A DNA stretch of 58,087 nucleotides from Bog-793 sp035625025 (GTDB lineage Bacteria; Actinomycetota; Acidimicrobiia; Acidimicrobiales; Bog-793): assembly GCA_035625025.1 (NCBI GenBank), contig DASPQJ010000038.1, forward strand, positions 1-58,087, written 5' to 3'. The position numbers and the translations under genes are program-made. The notes under the pieces are model-generated. The model searched no databases. It was not told where the DNA came from and saw only the letters and a program-made list of their open reading frames with translations. Shown here piece after piece: positions 25,970 through 33,784 of the stretch. How positions within the stretch are numbered: the first letter of the stretch is position 1; each line of letters opens with the position of its first letter.

Positions 25970-27160
25970 TCACAGCTGGCTCGTGGGTCGCGCGAGGACC
26001 TCTTCGACGCTGTGGATGAGGCGTGCCGTGCACCCGGACATCTCGACCGGGGGCGCGACATCGGTCGCGAGCCGTTCGGCGAGAGCGGCGAACTCCCGGC
26101 CGAGAGGGGTTCCGGCGTCCAGCTCGAGGCAGGTTCCGGCGTCGCCCGCTTGCCCGAGACCGGGGTCGAACGGCAGCGTACCGAGCAGTGGTACGCCGAT
26201 CTCGGCGGCGAGCGCGGCGCCCCCGCCCTCCCCGAACAGGACGTGTCGCCGTCCGTCCTCGGCAGCGTACGGGGCCATGTTCTCGATGACTCCGGCGACG
26301 CGAACATCGCCCTTACGGGCCATGTCGGCCGCGCGCCCGGCGACACGGGCCGCAACAGCAGATGGTGTCGTGACGACGAGGAACTCGGCGCGCGGCAGCA
26401 TCCGCGCCAGCGCCATCTGGACGTCCCCGGTGCCCGGGGGCATGTCGACGAGCAGGTAGTCGAGCGGTCCCCAGGCGACGTCCTCGAGGAAGTGCTGCAC
26501 AGCCCGGGCGAGGACGAGACCGCGCCACATGATCGCTTCGTTCTCGTCGGCGAGGAACCCCATTGACACGACGCGCAACGAGTTGTCGTCGACGGCGACG
26601 CGGGCCGGCAAAATCTTGCCGGCCCGCACCTCCAGGGGCCCGGCGACGCCGAGAAGGCGCGGGATGGAAAAACCCCAGATGTCGGCGTCGAGGAGTCCGA
26701 CGACGAGGCCGCGGCGCGCCAAGGCGAGCGCGAGATTCGCCGTCACGGAGGACTTGCCGACGCCGCCCTTACCGGAGACCACCGCGAGCACCCGTGTCGA
26801 GTCGGGGAAGCTCGTCCCGATCGCGCGACCCTGAGCCGCCCGGCGGGCCGTCGACATCAGGCGGGCCCGCTCGTCCGGTCCCATCACGCCGGTCGCGACC
26901 TCAACCTCCTCTACACCGCCGAGTGCCGCGAGACGGCGGGTGACGTCGTCGCGCAACTGGCGGCGCAACGGGCACCCCGCGACGGTGAGGGCGATCTCGG
27001 CGCGCGCCCGACCGGAGGCGCAGGAAACCGAGCGGACCATGCCGAGCGTGACGATGTCCTCGCCGAGTTCCGGATCGACGACGTCGCGCAGCGCCGCGAG
27101 GAGCTCGTCGTGGCTCGGAGGGCTGGTCGCCACGCCGCCCTGGCGTCGGTCGGCAGGCAT
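25970..27160 (-). CDS. mrp: Mrp/ApbC-type Fe-S cluster carrier ATPase
   Basis: 396 residues. An N-terminal MIP18/DUF59 domain (~15-95; DVVDPELGEDIVTLGMV, AGCPLRRQL) is fused to a ParA-like ATPase with VSGKGGVGKSSVTANLALAL (~128-142) and YLLVDMPPGTGDVQM. Such proteins deliver Fe-S clusters. The C-terminal CxxC found in many Mrp/Nbp35 proteins after VIENM is missing (VIENMAPYAAEDG), as in other actinobacterial versions. The ATG at 27160 is preferred because TAGCAT lies 7 nt upstream; a GTG one codon earlier also exists. It is convergent with whiB. Confidence 0.92.
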   Translation of the reverse strand: MPADRRQGGVATSPPSHDELLAALRDVVDPELGEDIVTLGMVRSVSCASGRARAEIALTVAGCPLRRQLRDDVTRRLAALGGVEEVEVATGVMGPDERARLMSTARRAAQGRAIGTSFPDSTRVLAVVSGKGGVGKSSVTANLALALARRGLVVGLLDADIWGFSIPRLLGVAGPLEVRAGKILPARVAVDDNSLRVVSMGFLADENEAIMWRGLVLARAVQHFLEDVAWGPLDYLLVDMPPGTGDVQMALARMLPRAEFLVVTTPSAVAARVAGRAADMARKGDVRVAGVIENMAPYAAEDGRRHVLFGEGGGAALAAEIGVPLLGTLPFDPGLGQAGDAGTCLELDAGTPLGREFAALAERLATDVAPPVEMSGCTARLIHSVEEVLARPTSQL

Positions 27161-27234
27161 CACGGCGATGCTAACGGGCCGGACCGTGCGACCAACTTGT
27201 TACGATCGAAGCGCACCTCGAAAAGGAGCTATTT

Positions 27235-27600
27235 GTGAATACCGCCACGACGGTCAAGATCGGTCAGCGGCCGAGCCCCGTGAGCCTCACGGACGCCGCG
27301 GTCGTCAAGGTGACCGAGCTGCTCGCCGGAGAGACCGACGGCGAGAGCCTCGCGCTCCGGGTCGCGGTGCGACCGGGGGGTTGCTCCGGGTACAGCTACG
27401 ACATGTTCTTCGACGCCGAGGTCGCGGACGACGACATCGTGCGCTCCTTCGGGCGGGTGCGGGTCGTCATAGACCCTGAGAGCGCCGAACTCATCAAGGG
27501 GGCGACGCTCGACTACCGCGATGGCCTGCAGGGATCGGGCTTCCACATCACGAATCCGTCCGCCTCGCGCACCTGCGGGTGCGGTTCTTCGTTCAGCTGA
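27235..27600 (+). CDS. IscA/ErpA-type (HesB) iron-sulfur insertion protein
   Basis: 121-residue A-type carrier. Three conserved cysteines: Cys50 in RPGGCSGYSYDM and Cys114/Cys116 in SRTCGCGSSFS. GSGFHITNP precedes the CxC pair as usual. GTG start with AAGGAG 6 nt upstream; a TACGAT box lies at 27201-27206. Divergent from mrp, forming a local Fe-S assembly pair. Whether ErpA or IscA in role cannot be told from sequence. Confidence 0.92.
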   Translation: MNTATTVKIGQRPSPVSLTDAAVVKVTELLAGETDGESLALRVAVRPGGCSGYSYDMFFDAEVADDDIVRSFGRVRVVIDPESAELIKGATLDYRDGLQGSGFHITNPSASRTCGCGSSFS

Positions 27601-27983
27601 ACCCTGCCCCCGGCGTTGGCGCGCCGAACGGACCCCGGCGGTTCTACCGCCCGGTCGTGCGGGCGGGTGACTGGCTCATCTGCTCGGGCCAGCTCGGACT
27701 GGAATCCGGCAAGCTCGTCGCCGGCGGTGCCGCGGCGGAGGTGACACAGGCGCTCGCCAATCTCGCCGGGTTCCTCGAAGCCGAGGGCTCGTCTCTTGCG
27801 GCGGTCGCCAAGACGACGGTGTTCCTGGCCGACATAGGCGACTATCCGGCGATGAACGAGGCCTACGCCGCCGCGTTCGGCGACCACCTCCCCGCCCGCT
27901 CGGCCGTTGCCGTTGCAGCCCTGCCCTTCGGCGCGCTCGTCGAGGTCGAGGCCTGGGCGTGGGCACCGCTCCCTCTGGCGTAG
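27579..27983 (+). CDS. RidA/YjgF-family enamine/imine deaminase
   Basis: 134 residues. RidA signatures: APNGPRRFYRPVVRAGDWLICSGQLG, the Arg in PARSAVAVAALP that binds the substrate carboxylate, and VEVEAWAWAP near the end. It removes reactive 2-aminoacrylate-type intermediates. The GTG at 27579 overlaps the previous gene by 22 bp; the first ~8 residues may not be translated if a later start is used. Probably co-transcribed with the Fe-S carrier. Confidence 0.85.
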   Translation: MRFFVQLNPAPGVGAPNGPRRFYRPVVRAGDWLICSGQLGLESGKLVAGGAAAEVTQALANLAGFLEAEGSSLAAVAKTTVFLADIGDYPAMNEAYAAAFGDHLPARSAVAVAALPFGALVEVEAWAWAPLPLA

Positions 27984-28041
27984 TCTCGGTCGAGCCGCCG
28001 CCGCGCCGCCGCCCGGTTGGGCCCCGACGCAGCCGGGCGGA

Positions 28042-28722
28042 CTACGGCGACCAGCGGGCCTTTCCGAAGCGGTAGCCGACGCTGCGCACGGTCTCGATGA
28101 GGTGCGCGTTCTCCTCGCCGAGCTTGGCCCGTAGACGCCTGATGTGGACGTCGACCGTGCGCGCCCCCCCGAAGTACTCGTAGCCCCAGACGCGGGAGAG
28201 CAGAACCTCGCGGGTGAAGACCTTGCCCGGGTGTGCCGCGAGGAAACGGAGGAGCTCGTACTCCATGAACGTGAGGTCGAGAGAGCGTCCCGCGACGACA
28301 GCCTGGTAGGTCTCGAGGTTGAGCGCCAGCGGGCCGTAGGCGATCACGTCGTGCCGTTTGCCCCGCCCCGTTTTCCACAGCAGGTGCCCGAGGCGCGTCT
28401 CGATCTCGTCCTGCATCGCCCCGGTGAGCGTGAAGTCGTCGAAGAGTTCCCTGTGCCCGTCGAGCGCGGCGAGTTGATCGGCGGCCACGACGAGGAGGAC
28501 GGGCGCAACCGGCTCGTCGCGCTCGCGCAGCGCCAAGCAGAACGAAAATGCCGCTTCGGGTGATTCGACAGCCGAGACGATCGCACCGGGCCATCCTTCG
28601 GTCGGCTCGAGCTCGCGCGCCGTGTCGGCGCCGACGACCGCGGTGAAGGCGTAACCGGCCGAGTCGAGCGCCTTGGCGAGCTCGAGGCTGGGGGGGTCGG
28701 GGAAACAGAGCAGCGGCTCCAT
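28042..28722 (-). CDS. GlnR-like orphan response regulator
   Basis: 226 residues. The N-terminal receiver-like half has no phosphoacceptor Asp at the expected place (IVSAVESPEA), and contains VLLVVAADQLAALDGHRELFDDF, close to actinobacterial GlnR. The C-terminal OmpR-type winged helix is well conserved: LDLTFMEYELLRFLAAHPGK and TVDVHIRRLRAKLGEE...IRSVGYRFG (TVRSVGYRF here). GlnR controls nitrogen assimilation genes as a phosphorylation-independent dimer. It lies 39 bp downstream of glnA on the same strand, fitting that role. Confidence 0.82.
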   Translation of the reverse strand: MEPLLCFPDPPSLELAKALDSAGYAFTAVVGADTARELEPTEGWPGAIVSAVESPEAAFSFCLALRERDEPVAPVLLVVAADQLAALDGHRELFDDFTLTGAMQDEIETRLGHLLWKTGRGKRHDVIAYGPLALNLETYQAVVAGRSLDLTFMEYELLRFLAAHPGKVFTREVLLSRVWGYEYFGGARTVDVHIRRLRAKLGEENAHLIETVRSVGYRFGKARWSP

Positions 28723-28761
28723 GTGCCTACCGCCTGGTCCGTGGCGACGTCACCGTGACTC

Positions 28762-30105
28762 CTAGAGCGAGGGGAGGTAGCGGACAAGTTCGAAGGGCGT
28801 GACCTGGCGGGTGTAGTCCTCCCACTCGGCTCGCTTGTTGCGGAGGAACCACTCGAAGACATGGTCGCCGAGCGTGGCGAGGACGAGTTCGGAGTTCTCC
28901 ATCGCGTTCAGTGCTTCGTCGAGAGTGCGCGGCAACGGGACGATGCCAGCCGCAGCGAGCTCGCGCGGGGACATCGTGTACAAGTTGGTGTCCGCCTCGT
29001 CAGGGAGCTCGTACGAGTTCTCGATCCCTCGCAGTCCCGCGGCGAGGATCACCGCGAAGGCGAGGTACGGGTTGCACGCCGGGTCGATCGAGCGGTACTC
29101 GATGCGCGCCGACTCGGACTTTTCCTGCTTCACGATGGGCACGCGCACGAGCGCCGACCTGTTGTTATAGGCCCACGAAACGGTGAAAGGCGCCTCGTAG
29201 CCTGAGACGAGCCGTTTGTACGAGTTCACCCACTGGTTCGTGACGGCGGTGATCTCACGGGCGTGCTCGAGCAGGCCGGCGATGAAGTGGCGCGCCGTCA
29301 GGGAGAGGCCGCGCTCGTCGTCGGCGTCGTAGAAGGCGTTGCGGTCGTCGCGGAAGAGGGAGCAGTGCGTGTGCATCCCTGAGCCCTGGACACCGGCGAG
29401 GGGCTTGGGCATGAACGACGCGTAGACGCCGTGCTCCTGCGCGATCTCCTTGATGAGGAGCCGGACGGTCATGATCGTGTCGGCCATCGTCAGCGCGTCG
29501 GTGTAGCGGAGGTCGATCTCGTGCTGGCTCGGGGCGTCCTCATGCTGGGCGTACTCGACTGGGATCCCCATGTCCTCAAGGGTGAGGACCGTCTTGCGCC
29601 GGAGATCGGTAGCGAGGTCAGCGACGGTGAGTTCGAAGTACGAGCCTGTATCGAGCGGCTGCGGGGGGACGTCGGCGTCGGCGACGGAACTCGCGAAGTA
29701 GAAGTACTCGAGCTCGGGGGCCGCGAAGAAACTGAAGCCGCGCTCGTGGGCGCGTTCGAGGGCCCGGCGCAGCACGTTGCGCGGGTCGCCTTCGAAGGGC
29801 GTCCCGTCGATGTTGGAGATGTCGCAGAACACGCGCGCGACGGTCGCGTCCTCCCCCGATCGGATCGGCAGGATCTGGAAGGTCTTGGGATCCGGACGCG
29901 CGATCACGTCGCTTTCTTGGATACGGCTGAAACCGTCGATCGAGGAGCCGTCGAAGGTCATGCCCTCGTCGATCGCGTTCTCGAACTCGGCCGGTGGGAT
30001 CGAGAACGTCTTGGGCGTTCCGAGCACGTCGGTGAACCAGAGTTGGATGAAACGCACGCCGCGTTCTTCCACCGTCTTGAGGACGTATTCGCGCTGGTTC
30101 TCCAT
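28762..30105 (-). CDS. glnA: Glutamine synthetase, type I (alpha-like)
   Basis: 447 residues; ATP-dependent amidation of glutamate. Beta-grasp domain with FTDVLGTPKTFSIP and FDGSSIDGFSRIQESD; catalytic domain with AAPELEYFYF, SQHEIDLRY, KPLAGVQGSGMHTHCSLF, NSYKRLVSGYEAP and EYRSIDPACNPYLAFA. The C-terminus (NLYTMSPRELAAAGIVPLP, FEWFLRNKRAEWEDY) resembles Bacillus-type GSI-alpha; the 25-residue insertion and adenylylation motif of GSI-beta are not seen, so control is likely by feedback and GlnR. The frame extends upstream to 30189, but the ATG at 30105 matches the family start. Confidence 0.95.
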   Translation of the reverse strand: MENQREYVLKTVEERGVRFIQLWFTDVLGTPKTFSIPPAEFENAIDEGMTFDGSSIDGFSRIQESDVIARPDPKTFQILPIRSGEDATVARVFCDISNIDGTPFEGDPRNVLRRALERAHERGFSFFAAPELEYFYFASSVADADVPPQPLDTGSYFELTVADLATDLRRKTVLTLEDMGIPVEYAQHEDAPSQHEIDLRYTDALTMADTIMTVRLLIKEIAQEHGVYASFMPKPLAGVQGSGMHTHCSLFRDDRNAFYDADDERGLSLTARHFIAGLLEHAREITAVTNQWVNSYKRLVSGYEAPFTVSWAYNNRSALVRVPIVKQEKSESARIEYRSIDPACNPYLAFAVILAAGLRGIENSYELPDEADTNLYTMSPRELAAAGIVPLPRTLDEALNAMENSELVLATLGDHVFEWFLRNKRAEWEDYTRQVTPFELVRYLPSL

Positions 30106-30236
30106 CGGGGTCACCCTTTCGCGCCACGGCGACGCTGCGGTCGTTCGGATCGCACCGACAAGTCTCGCAGACCACGAGGGCCCGACCAAACGGCTTGCGA
30201 CTTCGGATCGCCCCGGGAGCGCGAGGACTCCATCGC

Positions 30237-30242
30237 TACGAT
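30237..30242 (+). promoter_or_regulatory. -10 box of nadE (TACGAT)
   Basis: TACGAT ends 6 nt before the GTG at 30249. It supports that start over an upstream in-frame codon at 30195 and implies a leaderless transcript. Confidence 0.5.
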
Positions 30243-30248
30243 GACTGC

Positions 30249-31958
30249 GTGGGCTGGCTACGCGTCGCGCTCTGCCAGGTCGACGCGGTGGTCGGGGATC
30301 TCGACGGGAATGTCCGGCGCGTGCTTGACGGGTTGGAACGGGCCGAGGAACTCGACGCCGACGTCGCCCTCTTCCCCGAGCTCGTCGTGACGGGCTATCC
30401 GCCCGAGGACCTGCTACTAGAGCCGGAGTTCGTCGCGGCGAGTGAGCAGGCTCTCGCCGCTGTGGCGGCGAGCTCGGGCGAGTGCGCTGGGGTAGTTGGC
30501 TATGTGGCTGATTCCGCGGGCTTGCGCAACGCGGCCGCCCTCTGCTGGCGGGGCAAGGTGCGCGGCGTGTCGGTGAAAGAACTGCTCCCGAACTACGGCG
30601 TGTTCGACGAGCAGCGCTGGTTCGTGCCGGGCGCGGGCGACTCGCCGGTGTACCGGATCGGTGGGGCGGGAGTCGGCGTCGTTATCTGCGAGGACGCCTG
30701 GCAGCCGTTGGGCCCGATCGGCCGACTCGCCGGGGCCGGGGCGGGGATCGTGCTGTCGTGCAACGCCTCGCCCTACCGGGCCGGGGCGCGGGCCGAGCGC
30801 CAAGGGATCCTCGTTCAGCGGGCAGTCGAGTCCCGCTGCGCCATCGCCTACGTGAACCTCGTCGGCGGCCAGGACGAGCTCGTTTTCGACGGCGGTTCGT
30901 TGGTTATCGCCCCCGACGGTTCGCTTCTCGCGTCGGTCGCGCAGTTTCGGGAGGACATTGTCGCCGTGGACGTGCCCTTCGTCGGCGACGGCCCCGAGGT
31001 CCGACCCGGCCTCGTCGAGGTGAGCGGAGCGCGGCACCGGCGCGGAGGCGCCTCACCGGGGACGATCACGCCAGTCCTCGGCGGCGATGCCGAGACCTAC
31101 GAGGCCCTGGTGCTGGCGACCCGGGACTACGCAGAAAAGAACGGCTTCGTCGACTGCGTTGTCGCCTTGTCGGGCGGGATCGACTCGTCGCTCGTCGCCG
31201 CGATCGCTGTCGACGCGGTCGGAGCGAGCCGGGTGCACGGTGTGGCGATGCCGTCGCGCTTTTCGTCCGTGACCTCGCTCGCCGACGCGACCGCGCTCGC
31301 GCGGAATCTCGGCATCGAGCTCATCGAGATCCCGATCGAGCCGGCGCATGAGGTGATGCTCGGACTGCTCGCGCCGAGCTTTGACGACCGGCCGCCGGGC
31401 GTTGCCGAGGAGAACCTCCAGGCCAGGATCCGTGGCACGCTTCTCATGGCGTTGTCGAACAAGTTCGGATGGCTCGTGCTCACGACCGGGAACAAGAGCG
31501 AGACCGCCGTCGGCTACTCGACGCTCTACGGCGACACGGCGGGCGGCTTCGCCGTCATCCGGGACGTCCCGAAGTTGCTCGTCTACACGCTCGTGGCCTA
31601 CCGCAACGCCCAGGCCGGACGAGACCTCATCCCGGAGCAGATTCTCACCAAGCCGCCGTCGGCCGAGTTGCGCCCCGACCAGCGCGACGAGGATTCACTG
31701 CCCCCCTACGCGGTGCTCGATCCGATCCTGGAGGCCTACGTTGAGCGCCACGCCACCGTCGACGAACTCGTCGCCGGGGGCTTCGACGCGGCGATGGTCC
31801 GGCAGATCTTCGATCTCGTTGATGCGGCGGAGTACAAGAGGCGCCAGGCACCACCCGGTCCGCGGGTGACGAGCAGGGCGTTCGGCAAGGATCGCCGGAT
31901 GCCGATCACGAACCGCTTCCGCTCGGGTGGCCCGCCCGGCGGGCGGGCGTCGCCGTGA
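30249..31958 (+). CDS. nadE: Glutamine-dependent NAD+ synthetase
   Basis: 569-residue two-domain enzyme. The N-terminal nitrilase-type glutaminase shows the triad: Glu in LFPELVVTGYPPEDLL, Lys in SVKELLPNYG and Cys in VVICEDAWQP. The C-terminal synthetase has the ATP PP-loop LSGGIDSSLVAAIA, and TTGNKSETAVGYSTLYGDTAGGFAVIRDVPK. It makes NAD+ from nicotinate adenine dinucleotide. A variable GC-rich tail (GGPPGGRASP) overlaps the next gene by 4 bp (GTGA). Length is between the ~540- and ~680-residue family groups. Confidence 0.95.
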   Translation: MGWLRVALCQVDAVVGDLDGNVRRVLDGLERAEELDADVALFPELVVTGYPPEDLLLEPEFVAASEQALAAVAASSGECAGVVGYVADSAGLRNAAALCWRGKVRGVSVKELLPNYGVFDEQRWFVPGAGDSPVYRIGGAGVGVVICEDAWQPLGPIGRLAGAGAGIVLSCNASPYRAGARAERQGILVQRAVESRCAIAYVNLVGGQDELVFDGGSLVIAPDGSLLASVAQFREDIVAVDVPFVGDGPEVRPGLVEVSGARHRRGGASPGTITPVLGGDAETYEALVLATRDYAEKNGFVDCVVALSGGIDSSLVAAIAVDAVGASRVHGVAMPSRFSSVTSLADATALARNLGIELIEIPIEPAHEVMLGLLAPSFDDRPPGVAEENLQARIRGTLLMALSNKFGWLVLTTGNKSETAVGYSTLYGDTAGGFAVIRDVPKLLVYTLVAYRNAQAGRDLIPEQILTKPPSAELRPDQRDEDSLPPYAVLDPILEAYVERHATVDELVAGGFDAAMVRQIFDLVDAAEYKRRQAPPGPRVTSRAFGKDRRMPITNRFRSGGPPGGRASP

Positions 31959-32500
31959 CCGAACCACTGACGCTGGAGGAGACGGCGGACCTTCTCGGCC
32001 GCTACCGGTACGTCGAGTTGACGCTTTTCACCCGCCTCGGGGCGCGGGCTCCGGCGTGCGGAGACGCCAAGCTCGTCGTCTACCTCGCGGGGGCGAGTCG
32101 CGCCCACGGCTTTCGGGCCGCGCTCGTCGAGTCGCTCATCCCCGTGGCGTCCGGCCTCCCCGACGCCGCGGCGTTGACGCGTTCTCCGGGCAGACACTGC
32201 GATGAGGCGCTCGACGTCCTCGACGGTCCAGGTGACGACGACGAGCTCCTTGATGCGCTCGTCGCCTGCGTCTACCCGGCGATGGCCGCCGCCTACGCCG
32301 AGCACCTCGTGGCGGCCCCCGGCCCGGCCGACCCGGCGACGCGCCGCACGTTGCACCGGGTGCTGGCGGACCTCGATGACGTCACGACCGAGGGCCGGGA
32401 GCTCGGGGCCCAGGGCGGCGGAAGTCCCCGCGCGTTGCGGGTCCGGGAGCTTGTTGCCGCGGTCCCGGGACCGTTCGGTCCCCTGCACGGTCGGTCCTGA
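31955..32500 (+). CDS. Uncharacterised helical protein coupled to nadE
   Basis: 181 residues, start GTG overlapping the nadE TGA. Mostly alpha-helical: EETADLLGRYRYVELTLFTRLG, KLVVYLAGASRAHGFRAALVESLIP, LLDALVACVYPAMAAAYAEHL. No membrane segment or signal. Paired Glu/His positions in the first helices vaguely recall ferritin-like four-helix proteins, but no metal motif is clear. Coupling to nadE suggests shared expression only. I do not recognise it. Confidence 0.65.
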   Translation: MTEPLTLEETADLLGRYRYVELTLFTRLGARAPACGDAKLVVYLAGASRAHGFRAALVESLIPVASGLPDAAALTRSPGRHCDEALDVLDGPGDDDELLDALVACVYPAMAAAYAEHLVAAPGPADPATRRTLHRVLADLDDVTTEGRELGAQGGGSPRALRVRELVAAVPGPFGPLHGRS

Positions 32501-32695
32501 CCGCCGGGAAGTCGGGTCGATGCTGGTCAGGGGCGTGCGAGAGCCTCTTGACTCCGTCGTTACACTAAAGAGGGAGCCGGCCGGTTGCGGTGCCCGCCGG
32601 ACCGGTGCAGTCCGTCGCCGCTGCTGACGTCGTCAGGTAGCCGGGCGTCGGGGTTGCTCCCAGCGGCCCCATCAATTCACAAAGGACCCCACGCA

Positions 32696-33634
32696 TTGGC
32701 GAAGGAGCGAGTCGAGCGCGACGAGGAAGATCTCGTCCGGTTGTACTTGACCGACATAGGTCAGTATCCGTTGCTCACCAAAGACGACGAGGTTCGCCTG
32801 GCCCAGGCGATCGAGCGGCGCGGCCAGGCCGAAGAGGAGCTGTGCAAAGGGGCGAAGGGCCTCACGCCGGCACGGCGCCGTGAGCTGAGACGGATCGTTC
32901 GCCAGGGCGATGACGCACAGCGCACGTTCGTCCAGTCGAACCTCCGCCTCGTCGTCTCGATAGCCAAGAAGTACCAGGCGTCGGGACTGCCGCTGCTCGA
33001 CCTCATCCAGGAGGGCAACCTCGGCCTCATGCACGCCGTCGAGAAGTTCGACTGGCGCAAGGGCTTCAAGTTCTCGACGTACGCCACCTGGTGGATCCGT
33101 CAGGCGATCACGCGCGGGATCGCCAACACTGGCCGGACGATCCGCTTGCCGGTCCACGCCGGCGACACGCTGGCGCGGGTGCAAAAGGCCCAGGCGCGCC
33201 TGGAGCTGAAGTTCGGCCGTCCCGCGACCCTGGCCGAGCTCGGGGCCGAGGTCGAGTTGCCCGAGGACAAGCTGATCGAGGCGCTACGGTTCCGCGCCGA
33301 GCCGCTCTCGCTCTCCGAGCCGCTGCGGGAGGACGGGGACGCCGAACTCGGCGATGTCGTCGAAGACCGTTCCGCGGAATCGCCGTTCGAGATGGCGGCG
33401 ACGGCGCTCTTGCCGGTCGAGATCAACCGCCTCTTGGCCCCTTTGGATGAACGCGAGCGGGAAATCCTCCGGTTGCGTTTCGGACTCGATCGTGGTGAGC
33501 CCCGCACGCTCGAAGAGGTCGGTGAGCACTTCAACCTGACCCGCGAGCGGATTCGCCAGATCGAGGCGCGGGCGATGTCCAAGCTTCGCCACCCCTCGAG
33601 CGACACGGGCGCGCGCGATCTATTGACCGTCTGA
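32696..33634 (+). CDS. RNA polymerase sigma factor, sigma-70 family group 1/2
   Basis: 312 residues from TTG 32696 (AAAGGA upstream). Region 1.2 (DLVRLYLTDIGQYPLLT), region 2 with the -10-binding segment LLDLIQEGNLGLMHAVEKFDWRKGFKFSTYATWWIRQAI, region 3 (RPATLAELGAEV) and region 4.2 LTLEEVGEHFNLTRERIRQIEARAMSKLRHP-like sequence. It lacks the long acidic/basic N-terminus of a typical RpoD, so it may be a group 2 (SigB/HrdD-like) factor or a short primary sigma. The promoter is probably near TACACT (32561-32566), giving a ~125-nt leader. Confidence 0.9.
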   Translation: MAKERVERDEEDLVRLYLTDIGQYPLLTKDDEVRLAQAIERRGQAEEELCKGAKGLTPARRRELRRIVRQGDDAQRTFVQSNLRLVVSIAKKYQASGLPLLDLIQEGNLGLMHAVEKFDWRKGFKFSTYATWWIRQAITRGIANTGRTIRLPVHAGDTLARVQKAQARLELKFGRPATLAELGAEVELPEDKLIEALRFRAEPLSLSEPLREDGDAELGDVVEDRSAESPFEMAATALLPVEINRLLAPLDEREREILRLRFGLDRGEPRTLEEVGEHFNLTRERIRQIEARAMSKLRHPSSDTGARDLLTV

Positions 33635-33681
33635 CGGCCGCCGCCGGCACCGCCACCTCGGGGCACCCGCGTCGCTGCCGT

Positions 33682-33771
33682 TACGATGCGGTCATGTGCA
33701 AGAAGCTCTTGATTCTGGTCGCGCTCATCGCCCTCGGCTATGTGGTCGTGAAGCGGCTCAGCTCCGACTGA
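33682..33771 (+). CDS. 25-residue single-pass membrane microprotein with its -10 box
   Basis: ATG 33694 encodes MCKKLLILVALIALGYVVVK and RLSSD before TGA (33769-33771). A short basic start and one hydrophobic helix predict an inner-membrane microprotein; a Cys directly follows Met. TACGAT (33682-33687) ends 6 nt before the ATG, the same leaderless spacing as nearby genes, which argues for expression. It resembles the small membrane ORFs (DLW-39-like) of actinobacteria only in general form. The coding part is 33694-33771. Confidence 0.55.
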   Translation, partial: YDAVMCKKLLILVALIALGYVVVKRLSSD

Positions 33772-33784
33772 GGTCGCTGGGGTC

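Noticed and set aside
32548..32566. TTGACT and TACACT as one sigma promoter
   Set aside because: The two hexamers are only 7 nt apart, too close to be a -35/-10 pair; TACACT alone may be a -10.
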